From NCBI RefSeq assembly GCF_019264375.1, contig NZ_JAHVAI010000009.1, positions 91,328 to 155,327 on the forward strand: DNA of 64,000 nucleotides, written 5' to 3'. Below, one piece after another: positions 36,889-47,170 of this stretch. Position numbers and translations under genes: made by a program. How positions within the stretch are numbered: position 1 is the stretch's first letter; every line of letters starts with the position of its first letter. The stretch is from Sedimentimonas flavescens. Lineage in GTDB: Bacteria > Pseudomonadota > Alphaproteobacteria > Rhodobacterales > Rhodobacteraceae. The notes under the pieces were generated by a model. It ran no database searches. It was given only the letters and a program-made list of their open reading frames with translations, and was not told where the DNA came from.

Positions 36889-37710
36889 ATGCTCGACGCC
36901 GGGAAAACCGAGACCCTTCTCGAGGTCAACAACATCGAGGTGATCTACAACCACGTCATCCTCGTTCTGAAAGGCGTAAGCCTGAGCGTGCCCAAGGGCG
37001 GTATCACCGCGCTTCTGGGCGGCAACGGCGCGGGCAAGACGACGACGCTCAAGGCTGTTTCCAACCTGCTCAAATCCGAGCGCGGCGAGGTGACCAAAGG
37101 ATCGATCATCTATCGCGGCGAGCGCGTGCAGGAACTGTCCCCGGCCGATCTGGTGCGCAAGGGCGTGATCCAGGTGATGGAGGGCCGCCACTGCTTTGAG
37201 CACCTCACCGTCGAGGAAAACCTGCTGACCGGCGCCTATACCCGCACCGACGGGCGCGCCGAGATCCAGAAGGACCTCGAGATGGTCTATAACTACTTCC
37301 CGCGCCTGAAAGAGCGCCGCAAGAGTCAGGCGGGCTACACGTCGGGCGGGGAGCAGCAGATGGTCGCCATGGGCCGCGCGCTGATGTCGCGCCCCGAGAC
37401 GATCCTGCTCGACGAACCCTCGATGGGCCTGGCGCCGCAGCTGGTCGAGCAGATCTTCGAGATCGTGAAAGCGGTCAACGAAGGCGAAGGCGTGACCTTC
37501 CTGTTGGCCGAGCAGAACACCAACGTCGCGCTGCGCTACGCGCATTACGGCTATATTCTGGAATCCGGCCGCGTCGTGATGGACGGCCCGGCCAAGGCGC
37601 TGCGCGAGAACCCGGATGTGAAGGAATTCTATCTGGGCGTCTCGGACGATGGGCGCAAGAGCTTCCGCGAAGTACGCAGCTATCGCCGTCGTAAGCGCTG
37701 GCTGGCGTAA
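36889..37710 (+). CDS. livF: ABC transporter ATPase, LivF type
   Basis: The 273-residue ATPase has Walker A 'LGGNGAGKTTTLKAV', Q-loop region 'QVMEGRHCFEHLTVEENL', signature 'YTSGGEQQMVAMGRAL' and Walker B 'TILLDEPSMGLAPQLV'. It is the partner of the LivG-type ATPase. It is longer than usual LivF (about 235) and carries a basic C-terminal tail (KSFREVRSYRRRKRWLA) after the normal end 'VKEFYLGV'. 'GGAGAATGCC' before ATG 36889 is the ribosome site. Confidence 0.92.
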   Translation: MLDAGKTETLLEVNNIEVIYNHVILVLKGVSLSVPKGGITALLGGNGAGKTTTLKAVSNLLKSERGEVTKGSIIYRGERVQELSPADLVRKGVIQVMEGRHCFEHLTVEENLLTGAYTRTDGRAEIQKDLEMVYNYFPRLKERRKSQAGYTSGGEQQMVAMGRALMSRPETILLDEPSMGLAPQLVEQIFEIVKAVNEGEGVTFLLAEQNTNVALRYAHYGYILESGRVVMDGPAKALRENPDVKEFYLGVSDDGRKSFREVRSYRRRKRWLA

Positions 37711-37792
37711 CGCAACTGACTGAATTCAAACGATTGCTGCGCAGAATGCTGCTGCGCAGAAAGATGACTTATACCCCGATGGAGGGTCCGAC

Positions 37793-39013
37793 ATGAGCCG
37801 CTACTACGACGATCTCGAAACCCGCTCGGTCGATGAGCGCGCGGCTGCGCTGGCTCGGGATCTGCCGCAGGTGATCGCGCGGGCGCTGAGCGCGCCGGGT
37901 ATGGCGGCGCATCTGGGCCCGGTCGAGGCGGGGCAGATCACCTCTCGTGCGGCGCTGGCCCGCTTGCCGGTGCTGCGCAAGTCGGACCTGGGCGCGGCGC
38001 AGAAGGCGCAGGCGCCCTTCGGCGGGCTGACCAGCAAACCAGCCCATGCCTTTGCCCATATCTTCCAGAGCCCCGGTCCGATCTACGAGCCGGGCGATGT
38101 GAGCCATGACTGGTGGCGCATGGGCCGCTTCCTGCATGCCTGTGGTGTGGGCCAGGGCGATATCGTGCAGAACTGCTTTGGCTATCACCTGACGCCCGCA
38201 GGGATGATCTTCGAATCCGGGGCGCGGGCCGTTGGCGCAGCGGTGCTGCCCGCCGGGACCGGGCAGACCGAGTTGCAGGTGCGCGCCGCGGTCGATATCG
38301 GCACCACGGTCTATTCGGGCACGCCTGACTATCTCAAGATCATTCTCGACAAGGCCGAGGAGATGGGGGAACGCCTGGGCATTACCCGCGCGGCCGTGGG
38401 TGGGGGGGCGTTGTTCCCGAGCCTGCGCAAGGAGTACGCGGATCGCGGCATCCAATGCCTTCAGTGCTACGCCACGGCGGATCTGGGCAATATTGCCTAC
38501 GAATCCGACGCGATGGAGGGGATGATCCTCGACGAGGGTGTGATCGTCGAGATCGTGCGCCCCGGCACCGGCGATCCGGTGCCCGATGGCGAGGTCGGCG
38601 AAGTCATCGTCACCACGCTCAACCCCGATTACCCGCTCGTGCGTTTCGCCACCGGCGATCTGAGCGCGATCATGCCCGGCATCTCGCCCTGCGGACGCAC
38701 CAATCAGCGCATCAAGGGCTGGATGGGACGGGCAGATCAGACCACCAAGATCAAGGGTATGTTCGTGCGCCCCGAGCAGGTCGCGGCCTTCGTCGCGGCT
38801 CATCCGGAGGTCGCGCGTGCGCGCGTGATCGCCACGCGCGACGGCGAGATGGACGTCATGACGGTTCAGATCGAGACCGAAGCCTCGGACCCGGCGCGCT
38901 TCAATGGCGGCGTTGTCGAGGCGCTGAAGATGAAAGGTGTGATCGAACTGGTCGCGCCGGGCAGCCTGCCGAACGACGGCAAGGTGATCGACGATCTGCG
39001 CAAATACGACTGA
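37793..39013 (+). CDS. Phenylacetate-CoA-ligase-like AMP-binding protein with altered P-loop
   Basis: The 406-residue protein matches the C-terminal half of PaaK-type ligases: 'DYPLVRFATGDLSAI' and 'GWMGRADQTTKIKGMFVRPEQV', then a small C-terminal domain. The place where PaaK has the ATP-gripping SSGTTG loop reads 'HIFQSPGPIYEPGD', so the classical phosphate loop is not there. This branch may therefore bind nucleotide differently or have another role. It closes the transporter operon, 82 bases after the LivF-type gene. A repeat element follows its stop; no T-run terminator is seen. Confidence 0.82.
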   Translation: MSRYYDDLETRSVDERAAALARDLPQVIARALSAPGMAAHLGPVEAGQITSRAALARLPVLRKSDLGAAQKAQAPFGGLTSKPAHAFAHIFQSPGPIYEPGDVSHDWWRMGRFLHACGVGQGDIVQNCFGYHLTPAGMIFESGARAVGAAVLPAGTGQTELQVRAAVDIGTTVYSGTPDYLKIILDKAEEMGERLGITRAAVGGGALFPSLRKEYADRGIQCLQCYATADLGNIAYESDAMEGMILDEGVIVEIVRPGTGDPVPDGEVGEVIVTTLNPDYPLVRFATGDLSAIMPGISPCGRTNQRIKGWMGRADQTTKIKGMFVRPEQVAAFVAAHPEVARARVIATRDGEMDVMTVQIETEASDPARFNGGVVEALKMKGVIELVAPGSLPNDGKVIDDLRKYD

Positions 39014-39016
39014 GGG

Positions 39017-39081
39017 GAGGGGGCGCTGCCCCCTCGCGGCCCTGCCGCTCACCCCCGAGGTATTTTCTCCAAGAAGAATGG
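39017..39081 (+). repeat. Dispersed intergenic repeat, copy 1
   Basis: A GAGGGGGC-GCT-GCCCCCTC hairpin (39017-39035) is followed by a GC-rich stretch and ACCCCCGAGGTATTTTCTCCAAGAAGAA. The same order of elements recurs at 41783-41855 in the same orientation. This resembles a non-coding repeat seen widely in Rhodobacteraceae (recalled). The hairpin could act as a terminator for the ligase gene. Confidence 0.7.
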
Positions 39082-39135
39082 GCATGGGCGCGAACCCTTG
39101 ATCGGGTGCGGCGTTGCTTTGCGTCCAGCATGGAA

Positions 39136-39166
39136 AAGGCCGCGCGGGTTGCCCCTGCGCGGCCTT
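39136..39166 (-). terminator. Terminator of rpmJ
   Basis: AAGGCCGCGC pairs with GCGCGGCCTT around a 10-base loop; on the minus strand it follows the rpmJ stop by about 20 bases and runs into TTTTCC. Confidence 0.75.
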
Positions 39167-39187
39167 GAAATTCCGTGGCTCTACGCC

Positions 39188-39313
39188 TCAGCCCTGACGG
39201 GCCTTGAAGCGCTTCTGCGTCTTGTTGATCACGTAGACGCGGCCTTTACGGCGCACGACCTGGCAATCGCGGTGACGCTGCTTGAGCGAGCGGAGCGAGT
39301 TACGGACCTTCAT
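39188..39313 (-). CDS. rpmJ: 50S ribosomal protein L36, zinc-free form
   Basis: From the ATG ending at 39313 the product has 41 residues: [19 protein letters not shown] followed by [21 protein letters not shown]. It is the L36 paralogue without the C-x2-C...C-x4-H zinc ligands; only one Cys is present. A longer in-frame start at 39409 runs into the tRNA gene and is rejected. AAGGAGAT lies just upstream on this strand. Confidence 0.95.
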   Translation of the reverse strand: MKVRNSLRSLKQRHRDCQVVRRKGRVYVINKTQKRFKARQG

Positions 39314-39375
39314 TGGCCATCTCCTTTTCGCGGCGCGCGTGCGCCTTAAGCTTAAACCCCCGAGGGAGCGGCGAA

Positions 39376-39450
39376 TGGTGGGCGGTACTGGGATCGAACC
39401 AGTGACCACTACGATGTCAACGTAGTGCTCTACCGCTGAGCTAACCGCCC
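39376..39450 (-). tRNA. tRNA-Val (anticodon GAC)
   Basis: Read on the minus strand it starts GGGCGGTTAGCTCAGCGG and ends ACCGCCC-A-CCA, with the CCA encoded. The 7-bp acceptor stem is perfect, the D-arm carries AGCTCAGCGGTAGAGC, the anticodon loop is TTGACAT (GAC at 39416-39418) and the T-arm contains GGTTCGATCC. It decodes GUC, and GUU by wobble. Confidence 0.97.
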
Positions 39451-39611
39451 ACAGCCTAAGTGATTCTGCCGCTGCATCCCTTTCAGATGAAAAGGACGCG
39501 GGGCGGAACCGCGTCGGTCTGCGGGTCTATAAAAGGAGTCGGGGCGGCTTGCAAGAGGGTTTTGGCGGGAAATCAATTCGGTGTAGGCTGCTCAGGTAAC
39601 GAGGAGAGACG

Positions 39612-40469
39612 ATGCCAGAAACGCTGCCCTATCGGCTGACGCGGCCCGCGCGACTGACGACCTCGGTCATCTTCGCGTCGCCGCATTCCGGGCGCGACTA
39701 TCCGCAGGCGTTGCTGGAGCGCACGGGGCTCGACGAGGCCAGGCTGCGTTCCTCCGAGGATGCATTTGTCGAGGATCTGCTGCAGCGCGCACCGCAGGAG
39801 GGAGCGGCGCTTCTGGCGGCGCGTCTGCCGCGCGCCTGGGTCGATCTGAATCGGGCGGCGGATGAGTTGGACCCTGCGCTGATCGAGGGACTGGGGCGGC
39901 GCGCGCCGGTCTCGCCGCGTGTGGCGGCGGGGCTTGGGGTGATTCCGCGGGTGGTGGCAAGCGGGCGGGCGATCTATGCAGGCAAGATTAGCTGTGCGGA
40001 GGCGCAGGCGCGAATCGATGCGGTCTGGCGCCCCTATCACGCGGCGCTTGCGGAACTGATCGAGGAGGTGCGTTGCCAGTTCGGGCGCGCGATCCTGATC
40101 GACATGCATTCGATGCCGAGTGAGGCGCTGGATGCCTTCGGTGCGCAGCGCCCCGATATCGTTCTGGGCGATCGCCACGGCAACACGGCGCGGGCGAGTA
40201 CGGTTGCGGCGGTCGAGGCTGTGCTGCGCGGGCTGGGGTTGCGGGTGGCGCGCAACCGCCCCTTTGCGGGCGCCTATATTGCGCAGCGCTACGGGCGGCC
40301 CGCTGAGGATGTGGAGGTCATTCAACTGGAGATCTGCCGCAGCCTTTACATGGATGAGCGGCTGGTGCGCCGTGCACCGCAGTTCGATGCCTTTGCCGGG
40401 GTGATGGGGCGTGCGGTCGCGCAGATTGCCGAACTGGGCCGGGCGCAGGGGCGCATCGCGGCCGAGTGA
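39612..40469 (+). CDS. N-formylglutamate amidohydrolase family protein
   Basis: The 285-residue protein has 'VIFASPHSGRDYP', 'LPRAWVDLNRAADELDP', 'YHAALAELIEEV' and 'ILIDMHSMPSE', the hallmarks of the HutG-type amidohydrolase family (zinc-dependent deformylation of N-formylglutamate in histidine catabolism). No hut genes are adjacent, so the true substrate is uncertain. GAGGAGAGACG lies upstream of ATG 39612. Its stop abuts the stop of the convergent dinB gene without a gap. Confidence 0.87.
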   Translation: MPETLPYRLTRPARLTTSVIFASPHSGRDYPQALLERTGLDEARLRSSEDAFVEDLLQRAPQEGAALLAARLPRAWVDLNRAADELDPALIEGLGRRAPVSPRVAAGLGVIPRVVASGRAIYAGKISCAEAQARIDAVWRPYHAALAELIEEVRCQFGRAILIDMHSMPSEALDAFGAQRPDIVLGDRHGNTARASTVAAVEAVLRGLGLRVARNRPFAGAYIAQRYGRPAEDVEVIQLEICRSLYMDERLVRRAPQFDAFAGVMGRAVAQIAELGRAQGRIAAE

Positions 40470-41735
40470 TCAGTCCTCCCCGCGCAGGCTGCGGCCCGTG
40501 CGGATCGCGTCGCTGCCGAATTTCGCGCGGATCTTGTCGGCGGCGCGCTCGGCGCCTGCGCGGGCGCGGGCCTGCGGGTCCAGCAGATCGCCCACCGGGT
40601 CGCGGCCGCTGGCGGTGGTGAGGTCGGAATAGCCGATGCCGATCAACCGGAAGGGGCCGCGTTCGGGCAGAGCGTCGAGGAGGCGGGTGCCATCGCGATA
40701 GAGCGTGTCGGCGAGTTGCGAGGGTTCCTCAAGCTGCATCTGGCGCGAGAGGGCCGAGAAATCGGCGCGGCGCAGCTTGAGCGTGACGGTGCGGCCCTCA
40801 AGCCCCTTGGCCTTCATCCGCGCGGCGGCTTTCTCGGCCATGATCCAGAGCTGGGTCTTGAGCTCTTCGCGGTCCTCGATGTCCTGCGCGAAGGTGGTTT
40901 CGTTCGAGACGGATTTGATCGGCTCATTGGGGTTCACGCGGCGGTGGTCCTCGCCATGGGCGAGGTGCCATAGGCGCGTGCCTTGGGTGCCGAAGCGGCG
41001 CAGCATCTGATCGCGGCCGGTGCGGCGGATGTCGGCCAGGGTGCGCAGGCCCGCGCGGCCGAGTGCGACGCGGGTGGCGGCGCCAACGCCCCAGAGCAGC
41101 GAGACCGGCTTGTCGCGCAGGAAGCCTTCCGTTTCGGCGCGGCCGATCACGGAAAAGCCGCGCGGTTTGTCGAGGTCGGAGGCGATCTTGGCGAGGAACT
41201 TGTTATGCGAAAGGCCCACCGAGGCGGTGACGCCGATCTCGGTCTCGATCTGCCGGGCGAGGCGGGCCATCAGGAGCGCGGGCGGGGCGTTGTGGAGGCG
41301 CTCGGTGCCGGTGAGGTCTAGGAATGCCTCGTCGAGCGAGAGGGGTTCAATGAGCGGGGTGAGCGCGGCCATGAGTGCGCGGATGCGGGCCGAGACCTCG
41401 GCGTAATGCGACATGCGCGGGCGGATGACCACGGCCTCGGGGCAGAGTTTGAGGGCCTGGAACATGGGCATGGCCGAACGCACGCCCGAGATGCGGGCGA
41501 CATAGCAGCAGGTGGAGACGACGCCGCGCGTGCCGCCGCCCACGATCACAGGCCGGGAGGAAAGCTCTGGGTTGTCGCGTTTCTCGACCGATGCATAGAA
41601 GCTGTCGCAGTCGATATGGGCGATGGGGAGCGAGAAGAGCTCTGGGTGGGCGAGAATGCGCGGGCGGCCGCAGCGCGGGCAGCGTGCGGGGGCGGTGTCG
41701 AAAGAGGTGAGACAATCGCGGCAAAGGGCGGGCAT
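40470..41735 (-). CDS. dinB: DNA polymerase IV with N-terminal Cys4 motif
   Basis: The 421-residue protein is a Y-family polymerase: 'IAHIDCDSFYASVEKRDNPEL' and 'SLDEAFLDLTGT' hold the catalytic acids, 'TASVGLSHNKFLAKIASDLDKP' the finger/palm, and 'LLWGVGAATRVALGRAGLRTLADI' the helix-hairpin-helix; the little-finger domain is at about 265-380. The N-terminus has an extra segment 'MPALCRDCLTSFDTAPARCPRCGRPR' in two halves, with cysteines at 5, 8, 19 and 22 in a zinc-ribbon-like spacing. It performs error-prone translesion synthesis. No lexA box was identified by eye. Confidence 0.93.
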   Translation of the reverse strand: MPALCRDCLTSFDTAPARCPRCGRPRILAHPELFSLPIAHIDCDSFYASVEKRDNPELSSRPVIVGGGTRGVVSTCCYVARISGVRSAMPMFQALKLCPEAVVIRPRMSHYAEVSARIRALMAALTPLIEPLSLDEAFLDLTGTERLHNAPPALLMARLARQIETEIGVTASVGLSHNKFLAKIASDLDKPRGFSVIGRAETEGFLRDKPVSLLWGVGAATRVALGRAGLRTLADIRRTGRDQMLRRFGTQGTRLWHLAHGEDHRRVNPNEPIKSVSNETTFAQDIEDREELKTQLWIMAEKAAARMKAKGLEGRTVTLKLRRADFSALSRQMQLEEPSQLADTLYRDGTRLLDALPERGPFRLIGIGYSDLTTASGRDPVGDLLDPQARARAGAERAADKIRAKFGSDAIRTGRSLRGED

Positions 41736-41782
41736 GGGGCACCGAGGTTTGCCCCATTCTAGCGCCTTGGCGGGGCCGGAGC

Positions 41783-41855
41783 GAGGGGGCGCTGCCCCCT
41801 CTTTCGCCCGGGCGGGCGAAATTCACCCCCGAGGTATTTGACCCAAGAAGAAGGG
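41783..41855 (+). repeat. Dispersed intergenic repeat, copy 2
   Basis: The same GAGGGGGC-GCT-GCCCCCTC hairpin (41783-41801), a GCCCGGGCGGGC stretch, then ACCCCCGAGGTATTTGACCCAAGAAGAAG. It shares the order and most bases of the copy at 39017-39081. It lies between dinB and clpB, both on the minus strand. Confidence 0.7.
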
Positions 41856-41876
41856 AAGGGGGCCGGAGCCCCCTTC
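41855..41876 (-). terminator. Probable terminator of clpB
   Basis: GAAGGGGGC pairs with GCCCCCTTC around CGGA, 7 bases beyond the clpB stop on the minus strand. It runs into CCCTTCTTCTTGGG rather than a clean T-run. Confidence 0.55.
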
Positions 41877-41882
41877 GCCGGA

Positions 41883-44498
<2,616 letters not shown>

Positions 44499-44720
44499 CG
44501 GGTATCTCCTTTCCTAAAGCCCCCGGTCCTTGAGGCGCCCAATTCTGGCGCGCCCCGCTCCGGGTCTTGAGATTGAGTTGGTTTTTGCGCGGCACCGGTT
44601 CAAGGGGGTGCGACCGGGTGTGCGGCAAAAAGTTGGCCCGGTGTGCGGGCGGCTTTTTCTTGACCGGCGCGCGGTTCGGGCGCAAAAGGCCACCGTTTGC
44701 CCTTCCCCCGGAGAATTGCC

Positions 44721-45431
44721 ATGACCCAGATGCTGCCCGCCGACGACCGGTTGATTGTCGCCCTTGATGTGCCGAACGCCCTTGCCGGGTTGGAGCTGGC
44801 CAAGGCGCTTGGCGACAGCGTGTCGTTCTACAAGATCGGTTTGGGGATGCTGACGGGCGGGGGGTTGGCGCTGGCCAACGAACTCAAGCTCGAATTCGGC
44901 AAGAAGATCTTCCTCGACATGAAATTCTTCGACATCGGCGCGACGGTCGAGAAGGCCGTGAAGGGCATCGCGCAATACGATCTGGATTTCCTGACGGTGC
45001 ATGGCGACCCCTATGTGGTGAAGGCCGCCAAAGAGGGTGCGTCGGGCAAGAACCTCAAGATCCTGGCGGTGACGATTCTGACCTCGCTCGACCGGGGCGA
45101 TCTGGACGGGGCGCTGATCAAGCAAGGCGAGATCGCCGATCTGGTGACCGAACGCGCCGCGCGCGCGTTCGAGGCCGGGGCGGATGGCGTGATCGCGTCC
45201 CCGCGTGAGGCGGCGGTGATCCGCGCGCTGCCGCAGGCAGCGGGCAAGCTGATCGTGACGCCGGGCGTGCGCCCCGCGGGTGCGGCGCTCGGTGACCAGA
45301 AGCGGGTCGAGACGCCGGCGACGGCGCTGGCCGCCGGGGCCGATCATCTGGTGGTGGGTCGCCCGATCTGGGATGCGCCCGATCCGGTGGCCGCCGCGCA
45401 GGCGATCTTGTCAGAGATCCGCGCAGTCTGA
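44721..45431 (+). CDS. pyrF: Orotidine 5'-phosphate decarboxylase
   Basis: From ATG 44721 (GGAGAA upstream) the protein has 236 residues. 'RLIVALDVPNA', 'FYKIGLGMLT', 'IFLDMKFFDIGATVEKAV' (the catalytic D-x-K-x2-D block with Phe-rich insert), 'LTVHGDPYV' and 'LIVTPGVRPAGAALGDQKRVETPATAL' identify OMP decarboxylase. It makes UMP in pyrimidine synthesis. It is a single gene, followed by a hairpin shared with the convergent NfeD gene. Confidence 0.96.
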   Translation: MTQMLPADDRLIVALDVPNALAGLELAKALGDSVSFYKIGLGMLTGGGLALANELKLEFGKKIFLDMKFFDIGATVEKAVKGIAQYDLDFLTVHGDPYVVKAAKEGASGKNLKILAVTILTSLDRGDLDGALIKQGEIADLVTERAARAFEAGADGVIASPREAAVIRALPQAAGKLIVTPGVRPAGAALGDQKRVETPATALAAGADHLVVGRPIWDAPDPVAAAQAILSEIRAV

Positions 45432-45437
45432 ATCAAG

Positions 45438-45470
45438 AACGGCGGCCCGAGGGCCGCCGTTTCTTCTTTC
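45438..45470 (+). terminator. Terminator of pyrF, probably bidirectional
   Basis: AACGGCGGCC pairs with GGCCGCCGTT around CGAG, followed by TCTTCTTT. It lies between the pyrF stop and the convergent NfeD stop at 45477. Confidence 0.83.
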
Positions 45471-45476
45471 GCAGTA

Positions 45477-45749
45477 TCAGTTCTCGTTGATGTCGCGATC
45501 CCAGATCTTGTTCTGGCCGCTGCGCACCCCGGCGATGCGCCGCGCGATCAGCCAGGCGGGCACGGCAGTGGCCGCCATCACGAGTAGCAATGCCGGCAGG
45601 CTGGAACCCATGAGGTCGAGCCAGACCAGAAAGCCCACGACCAGCGCGCCGATCGCGAAACCCAGTAGGAAGAAGCCGGGGATCAGCATCTCCAGCGCGC
45701 CCAGAACGACCCCGGCAGCGACCCAGAACCACGCTTGTTGCCAGAGCAT
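45477..45749 (-). CDS. NfeD-like membrane protein
   Basis: The product has about 90 residues with hydrophobic segments 'FWVAAGVVLGALEMLIPGFFLLGFAIGALVVGF' (two helices) and 'LPALLLVMAATAVPAWL', then a short polar tail. This is the short NfeD-type membrane protein commonly encoded just after an SPFH-domain gene. It overlaps the upstream stop by one base (TGATG). A GTG at 45752 is another possible start. NfeD proteins probably assist assembly or turnover of SPFH complexes in the membrane. Confidence 0.85.
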   Translation of the reverse strand: MLWQQAWFWVAAGVVLGALEMLIPGFFLLGFAIGALVVGFLVWLDLMGSSLPALLLVMAATAVPAWLIARRIAGVRSGQNKIWDRDINEN

Positions 45750-46630
45750 CACGATCTCCCCTTCATCAGCGTGAACGCATTGGTGAAGGCCTCTAGCGCG
45801 GCGGCGGGCAGGATCACGGTCTGCTTGCCATTGCCGCTGGCGACCTCAGAGATTGCCTCGACTTGCTTGAGTGCGACCTGATACTGCGCGGCCTCAAGTC
45901 CGTTCTTGGCGATGGCCTCGGCGATGACGCCGGTGGCGAAGGCCTCTGCCTCGGCCAGGATGCGGCGGGCCTTGGCCTGTTGCTCGGCGGCGTAAAGCTC
46001 GCCGTCGGCATGCAGCTCGACCGCGCGCTTGCGGCCCTCGGCCTCGGTCACCTGAGCGCGGCGGGCGCGTTCGGAGTTAAGCTGTTGCAGCATCGCGGCG
46101 CGGGTGGCCTCATCTAGGTTCACGTCGAGGATCTCGGCGCGGGTGACCTCGATCCCCCAATCATCGACGACATTGGCGAGGTTGTCCTGGATCGTGCCGA
46201 TCAGGCCCGCGCGGTTCGACTGCACGGTGTCCAGTTCCATCTTGCCGATCTCCGAGCGCACGATGCCCGCCACGGTAGTGGCGATGGCCGCGTCCACGTC
46301 GCGGATGCGGTAGACGGTCTTTTCCGGCTCGGTGATGCGGTAGAAGACCGAGGTTTCGACCTGCACCAGCACGTTGTCGGCGGTGATCGCATCCTGCCGC
46401 GTCGACGGCAACTGGCGTTCGAGGATCGAGATGCGATGCGCGACCCGGTCAAGGAAGGGGACGATGAAGTTGATGCCCGGCCCCAGAACGGCGCGCAACC
46501 GGCCGAAACGCTCGACCACGTGCTTTTCGGATTGCGGAACGATGCGGACGCCCAGAAATACCGCAAGGGCAATAAAACCGGCAAGCGCCAGAAGTACGAT
46601 ATTGCCGCCGCTGATGGTCTCAAGTGGCAT
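45749..46630 (-). CDS. SPFH/band-7 (stomatin-like, QmcA type) protein
   Basis: The 293-residue protein has an N-terminal helix (IVLLALAGFIALAVFLGVRIV) and then 'VERFGRLRAVLGPGINFIVPFLDRV', the SPFH start. 'VYRIRDVDAAIATTVAGIVRSEIGKMELD' and the Ala/Glu-rich coiled region 'EGRKRAVELHADGELYAAEQQAKAR' follow. QmcA-like proteins form large membrane cages or microdomains and modulate proteases such as FtsH. With the NfeD gene it forms a conserved pair. Confidence 0.93.
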   Translation of the reverse strand: MPLETISGGNIVLLALAGFIALAVFLGVRIVPQSEKHVVERFGRLRAVLGPGINFIVPFLDRVAHRISILERQLPSTRQDAITADNVLVQVETSVFYRITEPEKTVYRIRDVDAAIATTVAGIVRSEIGKMELDTVQSNRAGLIGTIQDNLANVVDDWGIEVTRAEILDVNLDEATRAAMLQQLNSERARRAQVTEAEGRKRAVELHADGELYAAEQQAKARRILAEAEAFATGVIAEAIAKNGLEAAQYQVALKQVEAISEVASGNGKQTVILPAAALEAFTNAFTLMKGRS

Positions 46631-46692
46631 GGACTATGTCTCCCTCAAAATTCGCCCGGGATTATGCGGGCGCAGCGAAACTCTGAAAAGGC

Positions 46693-46845
46693 CTATTTCG
46701 CGGGCAGCAGCTTCACCCCCACCAGCGCCAGAACGGCCAGCACCGCCCAGCCGCCGGGGCGGCTGATCAGCCAGATCGAGATGGCGATGATCCAGAGCAC
46801 AAGGCGCGAGGCGCCGAGCCCGAGGATCGCAAGAAAGGCGGGCAT
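46693..46845 (-). CDS. Small hydrophobic protein of about 50 residues
   Basis: The 50-residue frame 'PAFLAILGLGASRLVLWIIAISIWLI' plus 'WAVLAVLALVGVKLLPAK' has two likely membrane helices. It starts with TGATG coupling to the upstream GlsB-type gene and ends 62 bases before the SPFH gene. I do not recognise a family; the composition and coupling suggest a real membrane protein. Confidence 0.62.
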   Translation of the reverse strand: MPAFLAILGLGASRLVLWIIAISIWLISRPGGWAVLAVLALVGVKLLPAK

Positions 46846-47081
46846 CAGCGCGCCACGTAACGGCGCCAGAGCCAGATCAGCGCCATCGCCCCCAGCACAG
46901 CGCCCGCAAAGCCTGACATCCAGCCGGTGACCATCAGCAAGAAGCGCAGTGTCAGCCCGCCGATCAGCGCGCCGAAGATCCCGATCGCGACGGTTGTCGG
47001 GATATCGGTTTCCAGTTTCATGACGCGCGTGGCGATAAAGCCCGCCGCCGCGCCGATGATGATGAGAGCGATGATGTTCAT
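46845..47081 (-). CDS. GlsB/YeaQ/YmgE family stress-response membrane protein
   Basis: The 78-residue protein from the ATG ending at 47081 (GGAGGCGCCC upstream) has three hydrophobic segments and the family pattern 'IIALIIIGAAAGFIATRVMK', 'TVAIGIFGALIGGLTLRFL' and a C-terminal helix. Members are small transglycosylase-associated-type membrane proteins of unknown mechanism, often induced by stress. It leads a short run with the 50-residue protein and the SPFH/NfeD pair. Confidence 0.82.
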   Translation of the reverse strand: MNIIALIIIGAAAGFIATRVMKLETDIPTTVAIGIFGALIGGLTLRFLLMVTGWMSGFAGAVLGAMALIWLWRRYVAR

Positions 47082-47170
47082 GGGCGCCTCCGTTGGTCCG
47101 AACAATATGGGGCAGGGAGGGCCGCACGAAAAGGGGAGCGGGGGTCAGGATTTCCCCCGTTGCGGGCCGC

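Noticed and set aside
44499..44720. CTTGAA-like hexamer upstream of clpB as a heat-shock sigma site
   Set aside because: No matching -10 element at the proper distance was found by eye, so a promoter is not claimed.
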